DNA of 6,325 nt from Eubacteriales Family XIII. Incertae Sedis bacterium (GTDB taxonomy: Bacteria; Bacillota; Clostridia; Peptostreptococcales; Anaerovoracaceae). Below, piece after piece: positions 1-5,698 of the stretch. The stretch covers positions 1 through 6,325 of the forward strand of contig JAISTF010000092.1 in assembly GCA_031272745.1 (NCBI GenBank), given 5' to 3'. Each line of letters starts with the position of its first letter. The stretch's first letter is position 1. Under the pieces are notes generated by a model. The model made no database searches. It was not told the DNA's origin and saw only the letters and a list, made by a program, of their open reading frames with translations. Position numbers and translations under genes: made by a program.

Positions 1-113
1 ATACTGTATTTTTCGAAAATATGCAACAACAAAAAAATAAATTCCGTGCGGAATCTATGATATTTCACATAGATTTCGCATTCAATATTCATGTTTGAAC
101 CAGGGGGGGTGGC
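1..113. other. AT-rich gene-free upstream region with clustered inverted repeats
   Basis: No convincing coding region is visible. The base composition is AT-rich, unlike the G+C-rich remainder of the window. Visible dyads are TTTTCGAAAA (10-19), ATTCCG/CGGAAT with a 2-nt spacer (41-46 and 49-54), and AATCTATG/CATAGATT with an 8-nt loop (52-59 and 68-75), the last two sharing bases. A weaker TTCAA/TTGAA pair lies at 81-85 and 95-99, and a run of seven G at 103-109. The 52-75 hairpin could be the weak terminator of a gene to the left or a protein-binding site; it has no strong T-tract, so neither is established. Confidence 0.5.
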
Positions 114-143
114 TTGACACCTGCCCTATCAATGCCGTATCCT
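114..143 (+). promoter_or_regulatory. Promoter of the B12 salvage operon
   Basis: A perfect -35 hexamer TTGACA (114-119) is followed after 18 nt by TATCCT (138-143), a 4/6 match to the -10 consensus. Transcription would start near position 150, about 11 nt before the first base pair of the riboswitch aptamer. That is where a promoter for a riboswitch-led transcript should lie. The spacing is at the long end and the -10 box is imperfect, so the exact start is an inference. Confidence 0.6.
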
Positions 144-160
144 GTGAAAGTCAAGAACGC

Positions 161-306
161 GATGTTCGGGGCAAGGGAAGCGGGTGCGATGCCCGCGCTA
201 TACCAGTAACCGTGAAGCGGACGAAAGGGCGCAGAGCCACTGCCTGTGACAGGGCGGGAAGGGGCCCCGTAGGACGAAGCGAAGCCGGGAGACCTGACCG
301 ACCATC
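161..306 (+). ncRNA. Cobalamin (AdoCbl-type) riboswitch aptamer
   Basis: The B12-box appears as AGCCGGGAGACCTGACC at 283-299, close to the family consensus AGCCAGGAGACCTGCC. Other conserved blocks are AGGGAA (174-179) followed by the P3 stem GCGGG/CCCGC (180-184 and 192-196), the CAGTAACCGTGA segment (204-215) matching the usual CnACTGTGA loop, and GCCACTG (236-242) leading to GGGCGGGAAGG (252-262). The P1 stem closes the element: 161-169 pairs with 298-306 in 8 of 9 positions, with one mismatch at T165/C302. The RNA senses cobalamin and lowers expression of downstream genes when B12 is plentiful. The operon of B12 transport and salvage genes behind it fits exactly. Confidence 0.93.
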
Positions 307-369
307 CATTTGCAGAGGGCTCTTCTGGGTATTGAGGGCGTCCGGCGTCAAGGTTTGATTCCGAACTTG

Positions 370-402
370 CTTTCCCTGGCGGCGCCCGCCATGGGAAAGG
401 AG
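370..402 (+). promoter_or_regulatory. Hairpin overlapping the btuF ribosome-binding site (probable riboswitch expression platform)
   Basis: CTTTCCCTGGCGG (370-382) pairs with CCGCCA(T)GGGAAAG (386-399) to give 13 base pairs with a 3-nt loop and one bulged T at 392. The Shine-Dalgarno sequence AAAGGAG occupies 396-402, 6 nt before the btuF ATG, so the stem covers its first four bases. No U-tract follows, so a translational switch is more likely than a terminator. A smaller upstream hairpin (CAAG 349-352 with CTTG 366-369, extended by TT 354-355 with AA 364-365) abuts it. I did not identify the alternative pairing or the usual kissing-loop contact, so the switching mechanism is inferred. Confidence 0.6.
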
Positions 403-408
403 ACTGCC

Positions 409-1347
409 ATGAAACACAAATCCCCCCTCGCGGCAGCGGCGCTGGTGCTCGCCGTGCTGCTCGCCATGCTCACGCTCAGCGCCTGCGGCAGCGGCACCGA
501 CGCCGACGCCGACACCACCGCCCCCGCCGGCGGCATCGCCCTCGTCGACCAGACCGGCCGCGACGTGATCCTCGCGGCCCCCGCGACGAAGACCGTCGCC
601 TTGGCCGCCTCGGACGCGGAAATCCTCTACGCGCTCGGCGCGGGCGGCACCGTCGTCGGCCGCGGCGAATACTGCGACTGGCCGTCCGAGGTCTTAGACG
701 TGCCGGCCGTCAGCTCCGGCGCCGAGACCAACATCGAGCAGATCATCGCGCTCGAGCCCGAGCTCGTCTTCATGAACACGATGGCGCAGACGCCCGAGCA
801 GGTGGAGCAGCTCGAGGCCGCGGGCATCGCCGTCTACTCCTCGGACGCGAAGACGATCGAGGAAACGTACAGCTCCATCCGCGACTTCGGCACGCTGACC
901 GGCAAGGAAGCGGAGGCGGAAGGGATTATTGAAACCATGAAGGCGACGTTTGACGCGGCGACCGCGGACAAGGTGGACGGCGGCACGATTTACTTCGAGG
1001 TCAGCCCGCTCGAATGGGGCCTGTGGGCGGCCGGCAGCGGCACGTTCATGAACGAGGCGGCGGAGCTCGTCGGCCTCACGAACGTCTTCGCGGACCTCGA
1101 AGGCTACGCGGAGGTGTCCGAGGAGCAGGTCATCGAGCGCAACCCCGACTACATCCTGACCATCACGATGTACTACGGCGAGGGGCTCCAGCCCGTCGAA
1201 GAGCTGCTGCAGCGCCCGGGCTGGGAAACCGTGGCCGCCATCCAAAACCAGGCCATCATCGAACTTCCGAATAACGAACTGTCGCGGCCCGGACCGCGTC
1301 TCGCAGAAGGCGTGCAGGCCCTGTCCGACTTTGTGCATGGCAGGTAG
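409..1347 (+). CDS. btuF: Corrinoid ABC transporter substrate-binding lipoprotein (BtuF-like)
   Basis: This 312-residue class III periplasmic-binding-type protein should capture cobalamin or cobinamide outside the membrane and deliver it to the BtuCD channel. Residues 1-26 form a lipoprotein signal: KHK, a long Ala/Leu core, and the lipobox LSAC with the lipidated Cys at 26. A short Asp/Thr/Ala linker (30-40) follows, then the BtuF/FhuD-type fold beginning with DQTGRDV (47-53). Family-like stretches include GRGEYCDWPSEV (84-95), NIEQIIALEPELV (108-120) and the C-terminal SRPGPRLAEGVQAL (292-305). The start at 409 is preferred over the in-frame ATG at 310 because it gives an intact signal peptide and has AAAGGAG 6 nt upstream; the earlier start lies next to the aptamer. 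It is the first gene after the riboswitch and overlaps btuC by 11 nt. The ligand is inferred from the riboswitch and neighbours; by sequence alone an iron-siderophore binder would look similar. Confidence 0.9.
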   Translation: MKHKSPLAAAALVLAVLLAMLTLSACGSGTDADADTTAPAGGIALVDQTGRDVILAAPATKTVALAASDAEILYALGAGGTVVGRGEYCDWPSEVLDVPAVSSGAETNIEQIIALEPELVFMNTMAQTPEQVEQLEAAGIAVYSSDAKTIEETYSSIRDFGTLTGKEAEAEGIIETMKATFDAATADKVDGGTIYFEVSPLEWGLWAAGSGTFMNEAAELVGLTNVFADLEGYAEVSEEQVIERNPDYILTITMYYGEGLQPVEELLQRPGWETVAAIQNQAIIELPNNELSRPGPRLAEGVQALSDFVHGR

Positions 1348-2377
1348 CGCCTTTCGGGAATCGTTCCGGCCGTGGGTCTGGGCGGCGTTCGCCGTCGCGA
1401 CGGCGGCGGCGATCGTCTTGTGCGTGTCGCTCGGCAGCGTGCGCGTGCCGTTTGTTGACGCGACGCGCGAGGTCTGGCTGGCGCTGACCGGCCGGCCGGC
1501 GGGCGACGCCAAGGTCTGGTCCATCGTCGTCTCCGTGCGCTTCCCGCGCGTGCTCGTCGCGGGGCTCATGGGGGCGGCGCTGTCCGTCTGCGGCTGCGCG
1601 ATGCAGGGGCTTTTGAAAAACCCGCTCGCGGACGGGACGACGCTCGGCGTGTCGTCGGGTGCGGGGCTCGGCGCGATCGTCGCCATCGTCTTCGGCGTAC
1701 AGGTCCCGGGGCTGCCGCTCGCGGGCACGACGATCATGGCCGCGGCGTTTGCGTTCCTGTCGCTGCTCGTCATCCTGACGCTCGCGTACCGGCTCGACCG
1801 CTCGCTGTCGTCCAACACGATCATCCTGCTCGGCGTCATCTACTCGATGTTCGTCGCGAGCATCTCGTCCATCCTCGTCACGTTCGCGGGCGACAAGGCG
1901 CGCACGATCCTGTTTTGGACGATGGGCTCGCTCGCGAGCACAAACTACGGCAACGCCGCGCTGCTCGCGGTCGCGCTGCTCGCGTTCGGCGGCGTGCTGC
2001 TCACGAAGCGGCGCGAGCTCAACGCGTTCGCGGTCGGCGAGGACAACGCGCTGCACATCGGCGTCGATGTGAAGCGCACGAAGCTCGTCGTCCTCATCTG
2101 CGTCTCGGCGCTCACGGGCATCTGCGTGTCGGTCGGCGGCACGATCGGCTTCGTCGGGCTCGTGACGCCGCACATGGTGCGGTTCCTCGTCGGGCCGAAC
2201 CACCTGCGCCTCATGCCCGCCGTGATCTTCGGCGGCGCGATTTTCCTCATGCTCTGCGACCTCGCGGCGCGCACCCTGCTCTCGCCGCGCGAGCTGCCCA
2301 TCGGCGTCGTCACGTCGCTCATCGGCGCGATCCTCTTCGTCAACATCTTCACGGCGGCGCGGAGGAAGGGGAAATGA
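1337..2377 (+). CDS. btuC: Corrinoid ABC transporter permease (BtuC-like, FecCD family)
   Basis: This 346-residue polytopic membrane protein is full length for the FecCD family, whose members form the homodimeric channel for B12 or siderophores. Visible family signatures are RFPRVLVAGLMGAALSVCG (68-86), QGLLKNPLADGTTLGVSSGA (90-109), FWTMGSLAS (193-201), GTIGFVGLVTPHMVRFLVGP (268-287), and PRELPIGVVTSLIGAILFVN (317-336). Long hydrophobic segments throughout are consistent with about ten helices. I chose the ATG at 1337; an in-frame TTG at 1331 would add two residues. No good Shine-Dalgarno sequence precedes either, and the start lies inside the last codons of btuF, so translation is probably coupled. 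The stop overlaps the btuD start as ATGA. Confidence 0.92.
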   Translation: MAGSAFRESFRPWVWAAFAVATAAAIVLCVSLGSVRVPFVDATREVWLALTGRPAGDAKVWSIVVSVRFPRVLVAGLMGAALSVCGCAMQGLLKNPLADGTTLGVSSGAGLGAIVAIVFGVQVPGLPLAGTTIMAAAFAFLSLLVILTLAYRLDRSLSSNTIILLGVIYSMFVASISSILVTFAGDKARTILFWTMGSLASTNYGNAALLAVALLAFGGVLLTKRRELNAFAVGEDNALHIGVDVKRTKLVVLICVSALTGICVSVGGTIGFVGLVTPHMVRFLVGPNHLRLMPAVIFGGAIFLMLCDLAARTLLSPRELPIGVVTSLIGAILFVNIFTAARRKGK

Positions 2378-3189
2378 CGATGCTTGAAGCGCGGGACGTC
2401 ACGGTGCGTTACGGCGACCTCACGCTCGTGGACGGCGTGAGCTTCACGGTCGCCGAGGGCGAGTGGGTCATGGTCTGCGGGCCGAACGGCGCGGGCAAGA
2501 GCACGCTCGTCAACGCCATCGCGCAGGGCGCCCCCTACACCGGCGACGTCCTCTTCGAGGGCGAGCCGCTGCGCCGCATGAAGCCGCCGCAGGTCGCGCG
2601 GCGCATCGGGGTCCTCGCCCAGAGCAACGCCGCGCTCTACGCCTTCACCGTCGCCGAGGTCGTGCGGCTCGGGCGTTATGCGCATCGCGAGGGGTTTTTC
2701 GCGCGCGGCGGCGGCGGGCGCGGTGGTAGGGATGACGGGTGCGATGGTGGCTCCGGGCGCAACCCTGCAGGCCGCGACGACGAGCTCGTGCGCGAGGCCA
2801 TCGAGAGGACGGGGCTCGCGCCCTTTGCGCAGCAGTCCGTCCTGACCCTGTCCGGCGGCGAGCTCCAACGCGCCTTCCTCGCGCAGGTCTTCGCGCAGGA
2901 CCCGCGCATGCTCATCCTCGACGAGCCGACGAACCACCTCGACCTCGTGTACCAAAAACGCACCTTCGAACTCGTCCGCGAATGGCTGCGCCGCCCCGGG
3001 AAAGCCGTCCTCTCCGTCACGCACGACCTGAGCCTCGCCCGCGCCTACGGCTCGCGCGTGCTGCTCATGGACCGCGCCCGCATCGTCTCGGCCGGCGCCC
3101 CGTCCGAAGCCCTGTCGCCCGCAAACCTCGAGGCCGTCTACGGCATGGACGTCCACGCCTGGATGCGCGACCTGCTCGAAAAATGGTAG
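2374..3189 (+). CDS. btuD: Corrinoid ABC transporter ATP-binding protein (BtuD-like)
   Basis: This 271-residue cytoplasmic ATPase powers the BtuC channel. All nucleotide-binding motifs are present: Walker A GPNGAGKST (36-44), the Q-loop Gln at 83 (VLAQ), the signature LSGGE (159-163), Walker B MLILDEP (179-185) followed by the D-loop NHLD (187-190), and the switch His at 217 (VTHD). It should therefore be active. The start ATG overlaps the btuC stop (ATGA) and is preceded by GGAGG at 2361-2365, 8 nt upstream. The unusual part is a Gly/Arg/Asp-rich stretch at about residues 111-134, just before the helical domain continues with DDELVREAIERTGL, where relatives usually have a shorter linker. The corrinoid substrate is inferred from context. 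Confidence 0.92.
   Translation: MTMLEARDVTVRYGDLTLVDGVSFTVAEGEWVMVCGPNGAGKSTLVNAIAQGAPYTGDVLFEGEPLRRMKPPQVARRIGVLAQSNAALYAFTVAEVVRLGRYAHREGFFARGGGGRGGRDDGCDGGSGRNPAGRDDELVREAIERTGLAPFAQQSVLTLSGGELQRAFLAQVFAQDPRMLILDEPTNHLDLVYQKRTFELVREWLRRPGKAVLSVTHDLSLARAYGSRVLLMDRARIVSAGAPSEALSPANLEAVYGMDVHAWMRDLLEKW
2704..2775 (+). other. Low-complexity Gly-rich in-frame insert within btuD
   Basis: This encodes roughly residues 111-134 of BtuD, dominated by Gly, Arg and Asp (RGGGGRGGRDD and later GRN-PAGR). It lies between the Q-loop and the LSGGE signature, in the part of the helical domain where FecE/BtuD-type ATPases have a variable loop. The reading frame stays open and the motifs on both sides are intact, so it looks like a tolerated surface-loop expansion rather than damage. 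The comparison with typical family length is from memory. Confidence 0.55.
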
Positions 3190-3195
3190 TACAAT
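3190..3195 (+). promoter_or_regulatory. Possible internal -10 box for a leaderless cobU transcript
   Basis: TACAAT matches the -10 consensus at 5 of 6 positions and ends exactly 6 nt before the cobU ATG at 3202, so the predicted transcription start is the A of that ATG. cobU has no Shine-Dalgarno sequence (GAAGCT fills the gap), which a leaderless start would explain. There is no recognisable -35 box and no TGn extension. The right-end gene at 6319 shows the same spacing. Sequence alone cannot prove activity. Confidence 0.35.
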
Positions 3196-3201
3196 GAAGC
3201 T

Positions 3202-3765
3202 ATGAACATCCTGCTCACCGGCGGCAGCGCCAACGGAAAAAGCACTTACGCGGAGAAACTGGCGGCGGCCTGCGCGCCCCCCGTCTACTACCTCGCGACC
3301 ATGCGCCCCTACGGCGAGGAGTCGCTCGCGAAGATCGCCCGCCACCTCGCGATGCGCGCCGAGCGCGGCTTCCGCACCGTCGAGCGCGACGTGCGCGTCG
3401 CCTCGTTCGTTCCCGACGCCGGCGCGACCGTCCTTTTGGAATGCCTCTGCAACCTCACGGCCAACGAGCTTTTTGACAATAACGGCACCGCTGACGCTTT
3501 CGCCGCAGAGCGCATCCTCGCGGACATCGCCGCGCTGGAGTCGCGCTGCGAAAACCTCATCGTCGTGACCAACGACGTCGGCAGCGGCTTCGCCGGCATC
3601 CCCGCCGCCGGCTACTCCGCCTCGACGCGCCTCTACGTCGAAATCCTCGGCTTGCTCAACGCCACGCTCGCCGCCCGCTTCGACCTCGTCTGTGAACTCG
3701 TCTGCGGCATCCCGCTGCTGCTGAAGGGCACCCCCCCGCCGTCTTTCCCGAGAGGCACCCCATGA
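3202..3765 (+). CDS. cobU: Adenosylcobinamide kinase / adenosylcobinamide-phosphate guanylyltransferase
   Basis: This 187-residue CobU-family enzyme phosphorylates adenosylcobinamide and then transfers GMP from GTP, giving AdoCbi-GDP for CobS. The P-loop is GGSANGKS (7-14) followed by TYAE. YLAT (30-33) and the KIARH segment (44-48) follow; His48 aligns with the guanylylated His46 of Salmonella CobU. LLECLCNLTANELF (78-91) and VVTNDVGSG (121-129) are further family blocks, and CGIPLLLKG (168-176) is the normal C-terminal strand. The last 11 residues (TPPPSFPRGTP) extend beyond the usual end and are encoded beside a run of seven C (3731-3737). It starts 12 nt after btuD without a Shine-Dalgarno sequence, and its stop overlaps cobS as ATGA. 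Confidence 0.9.
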   Translation: MNILLTGGSANGKSTYAEKLAAACAPPVYYLATMRPYGEESLAKIARHLAMRAERGFRTVERDVRVASFVPDAGATVLLECLCNLTANELFDNNGTADAFAAERILADIAALESRCENLIVVTNDVGSGFAGIPAAGYSASTRLYVEILGLLNATLAARFDLVCELVCGIPLLLKGTPPPSFPRGTP

Positions 3766-4631
3766 CGACCCTCCGCTCCATCGCACTCTCCCTCTCCCTG
3801 TTCTCGCGCATCCCCCTGCCGCGGCAGGACTTCGCGCGCGCCTACGGCCCCGCCGTCCTCGCCGCGCTGCCGCTCGTCGGCGTCATGAACGGCTTCGTGC
3901 TCTGGGGCTGGCTCCTGCTCGCGGGCGCGGCCGGCTTCGGCACTATCCTCACGGCGGCCGGCCTCACGCTGCTGCCCGTCGCCCTCACCGGCGGCATCCA
4001 CCTCGACGGCTTCGCGGACACCGTCGACGCGCTCGCCTCGCGCGCCCCGAAGGAGCGCAAGGTCGAAATCCTCGCAGACCCGAACATCGGCGCCTTCGCG
4101 GGCATCGCGCTCGCGGCCTACCTGTTGCTGTACTTTGCGCTTGGCTGCGAGTACGTGGAATGGGTGCGTGTGGCCGGCGTGCGGCCGTTCGCGGCGGCCT
4201 GGATGCTCGGCGCCGTCTCCGTCATGAGCCGCGCGTGGGCGGCGACCCTCAGCCTGTCCGGCCGCCATGTCCAAAACGGCGACATTCTCGCAACGCTCGT
4301 CGGAGACTACAAAGGCGGCGGTTCGCTGTACCGGCGCGGGAAGGCGCCGGAGGTGGTCAGCGTCGTGTGTTTTCTTGTCGGCCTCGCCGGCATCGAACTC
4401 GCCTGCGTGCTGTTCGGCTTGCAAACGGAAAACACGTCGCTGCCTTTCGTCGGCACCTTCGGCGCGGCCGCCGTCGCCGGCTGCGCCGTCTACACCTTTT
4501 GGATGAGCCTGCGCGAATTCGGCGGCATGACCGGCGACATCGCGGGCTACGCCATACAAATCGCGGAAATCTGGGCGCTCGGGGCCATCGTCTGTGTCGG
4601 CGCGACCATCGGAGGAGGGACGTTTCTATGA
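3762..4631 (+). CDS. cobS: Adenosylcobinamide-GDP ribazoletransferase (cobalamin synthase)
   Basis: This 289-residue integral membrane enzyme joins AdoCbi-GDP to alpha-ribazole or alpha-ribazole phosphate, closing the nucleotide loop of B12. Family signatures are FSRIPLP (14-20), GGIHLDGFADTVDALAS (77-93) with the acidic metal-binding residues, ILADPNIGAFAGIAL (103-117, the counterpart of the usual KDSRIGAFG block), and REFGGMTGDIAGYAIQIAEI (251-270). Several hydrophobic segments separate these. The ATG overlaps the cobU stop, with GAGAGG (3750-3755) 6 nt upstream. Its own stop overlaps the next gene, again as ATGA. Length and motifs are complete, so it should be functional. Confidence 0.93.
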   Translation: MTTLRSIALSLSLFSRIPLPRQDFARAYGPAVLAALPLVGVMNGFVLWGWLLLAGAAGFGTILTAAGLTLLPVALTGGIHLDGFADTVDALASRAPKERKVEILADPNIGAFAGIALAAYLLLYFALGCEYVEWVRVAGVRPFAAAWMLGAVSVMSRAWAATLSLSGRHVQNGDILATLVGDYKGGGSLYRRGKAPEVVSVVCFLVGLAGIELACVLFGLQTENTSLPFVGTFGAAAVAGCAVYTFWMSLREFGGMTGDIAGYAIQIAEIWALGAIVCVGATIGGGTFL

Positions 4632-5107
4632 TCTTGGTGGTAGGCGGCGCGGCCGCGGGCAAACGCGCGTATGTGGAGAGCCTCGGCTACACGGCGGCGC
4701 AGATGGCGGACTCTACGGACATGCCCCGCGTCGGCGACGCACGGGACGAAAGGCGTCGGCTGGCTGCGGCGCTCGCGGACGGCCGCCCCGTCCTGCTCAA
4801 CCTGCACGAGCTCGTCTTCGCGCACCCGTCGGCCTTCACGGAAACCGCAGCTGCTACGGAGTCCGCCGCTGTCACGGACTCCGCCGCCGCCGCGGAACCG
4901 AACGAGCCCGCCGCCGACCTGTTCGCCGCCCTGCTCGCAAAGGAAGTCATCACCTGCGACGAGGTCGGCTCCGGCGTCATCCCCGCCACCCGCGAAGAAC
5001 GCGACGCGCGCGAGGCGACGGGCAGACTCGCGTGCCGCCTCGCCGCAAAAGCAGAGCGGGTCGTCCGCATTATTGCAGGCATCCCCGTCGTGCTGAAGGA
5101 AGCGTAG
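4628..5107 (+). CDS. Second, divergent CobU-family protein (short P-loop paralogue)
   Basis: This 159-residue protein resembles CobU at both ends but not in the middle. It begins with MILVVGGAAAGKRAYVE, a CobU-like P-loop in which the usual Ser/Thr after GK is Arg13. It ends with ITCDEVGSGVIPATREERD (108-126), GRLACRLAAKAERV (132-145) and IAGIPVVLK (149-157), which match the CobU C-terminal half closely. The guanylylated-His segment of CobU is absent; LLNLHELVFAHP (56-67) occupies the centre. Residues 71-88 are a threefold hexapeptide repeat. Short CobU-like proteins of this kind occur in firmicute B12 operons, so it is probably a real subfamily; its role (kinase only, accessory subunit or regulator) is unknown. 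GGAGGAGGG (4611-4619) precedes the ATG at 4628, which overlaps the cobS stop. Confidence 0.82.
   Translation: MILVVGGAAAGKRAYVESLGYTAAQMADSTDMPRVGDARDERRRLAAALADGRPVLLNLHELVFAHPSAFTETAAATESAAVTDSAAAAEPNEPAADLFAALLAKEVITCDEVGSGVIPATREERDAREATGRLACRLAAKAERVVRIIAGIPVVLKEA
4838..4891 (+). repeat. Three tandem 18-nt repeats within the second cobU-like gene
   Basis: Three consecutive 18-nt units all begin with ACGGA and share a CCGC core: 4838-4855, 4856-4873 and 4874-4891. They encode TETAAA, TESAAV and TDSAAA. Because the unit is a multiple of three, copy number can change without breaking the frame. The repeat lies in a poorly conserved linker between the central LHELV segment and the conserved C-terminal half. 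Confidence 0.8.
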
Positions 5108-5127
5108 TAGAAAAGGAAGGAAACAAG

Positions 5128-5652
5128 ATGATCCATTTGTACACGGGCGACGGGAAGGGCAAGACGACGGCGGGGCTCGGGCTCGCGCTGCGGGCGGCGG
5201 GCGCGGGGCTGCGCGTCGCGGCCGTCTTCCTCATGAAGGGCGGGCGCAGCTCCGAAATCGCGGCGCTGCGGCAGCTCCCCGGCGTGACCGTCATCGAGGA
5301 CGCGGGCGGCGAGGTCTTTGGGAAATGGGGCGTCCAATTTTCCTATCAGATGAACGACGAGGCGAAGGCCGAATACCGCGAGGCCCTGCGCGCCGCGCTC
5401 GCCGCCGCCGCCGCCGCGCCCGCCGACCTGCTGCTTCTCGACGAAGCCTGCTCCGCCGTGTCGACCGGCATGGTCGCGCTCGCCGACCTGCTCGCGCTTA
5501 TCGAGGCCCGCCGCGCGGACACGGAAATCGTCCTGACGGGCCGCGACCCCGCGCCGGAGCTGCTCGCGCTCGCCGACTACGTCTCCGAAATCCACAAAAT
5601 CAAGCACCCCTTCGACAGGGGTGCCGTCGCCCGCAAGGGCATTGAGTATTAG
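5128..5652 (+). CDS. btuR: Corrinoid (cob(I)alamin/cob(I)yrinate) adenosyltransferase, BtuR/CobA/CobO type
   Basis: This 174-residue enzyme transfers the 5'-deoxyadenosyl group of ATP to reduced corrinoids, making adenosylcobinamide for CobU and coenzyme B12 from imported cobalamin. Family blocks in order are the P-loop YTGDGKGKTTAGLGLALRA (5-23), DLLLLDEACSAV (100-111) with the acidic DE pair, EIVLTGRDPAPELLALADYV (133-152), SEIHKIKHPFDRGAVARKGI (153-172) and the terminal EY. It matches the E. coli BtuR layout, with the long N-terminal tail missing. The ATG at 5128 has GGAAGG (5115-5120) 7 nt upstream and lies 20 nt after the preceding stop, so it ends the operon. An Ala run (90-97) is a mild low-complexity feature. 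Confidence 0.93.
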   Translation: MIHLYTGDGKGKTTAGLGLALRAAGAGLRVAAVFLMKGGRSSEIAALRQLPGVTVIEDAGGEVFGKWGVQFSYQMNDEAKAEYREALRAALAAAAAAPADLLLLDEACSAVSTGMVALADLLALIEARRADTEIVLTGRDPAPELLALADYVSEIHKIKHPFDRGAVARKGIEY

Positions 5653-5698
5653 GGGGTTCCCCGCCTTCAGCGCGCAGCGCGGAACAGCGCGGCCGACG
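5653..5698. other. Convergent gap between btuR and the membrane-protein gene
   Basis: Only 46 nt separate the two convergent stop codons. The gap contains GGGGTTCCCC just after the btuR stop and three copies of the heptamer CAGCGCG (5668-5674, 5675-5681, 5685-5691). I see no stable hairpin followed by a T-tract on either strand, so no intrinsic terminator can be called. Confidence 0.5.

Noticed and set aside
95..358. Small open frame (87 codons) across the riboswitch
   Set aside because: It overlaps the promoter and the conserved aptamer, starts upstream of the predicted transcription start, and has no domain signature.
310..408. Upstream in-frame ATG extending btuF by 33 residues
   Set aside because: The start abuts the riboswitch aptamer and would bury the lipoprotein signal peptide inside the protein. 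The ATG at 409 has a good Shine-Dalgarno sequence.
307..408. Rho-independent terminator as the riboswitch expression platform
   Set aside because: The strong hairpin at 370-399 is followed by GAGACTGCC and the btuF start, with no run of T, so it fits ribosome-site masking better.
1331..1336. TTG start for btuC two codons upstream of the ATG
   Set aside because: It gives only two extra residues and has no better ribosome-binding site. The ATG at 1337 is the simpler choice, although TTG cannot be excluded.
694..1839. Other long minus-strand frames opposite btuF/btuC, also 1256-2203, 3633-4559 and 4687-5607
   Set aside because: Low-complexity composition and full overlap with genes carrying clear family motifs mark them as shadows.
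1945..3786. Long open frame on the minus strand (613 codons) opposite btuC-btuD-cobU
   Set aside because: It is Arg/Ala/Gly/Asp-rich with no recognisable domain, and lies antisense to three well-supported genes. Long antisense frames are expected in GC-rich DNA.
5653..5698. Intrinsic terminator between the convergent genes
   Set aside because: Short GC-rich self-complementary pieces are present but there is no clear stem followed by a T-tract on either strand.
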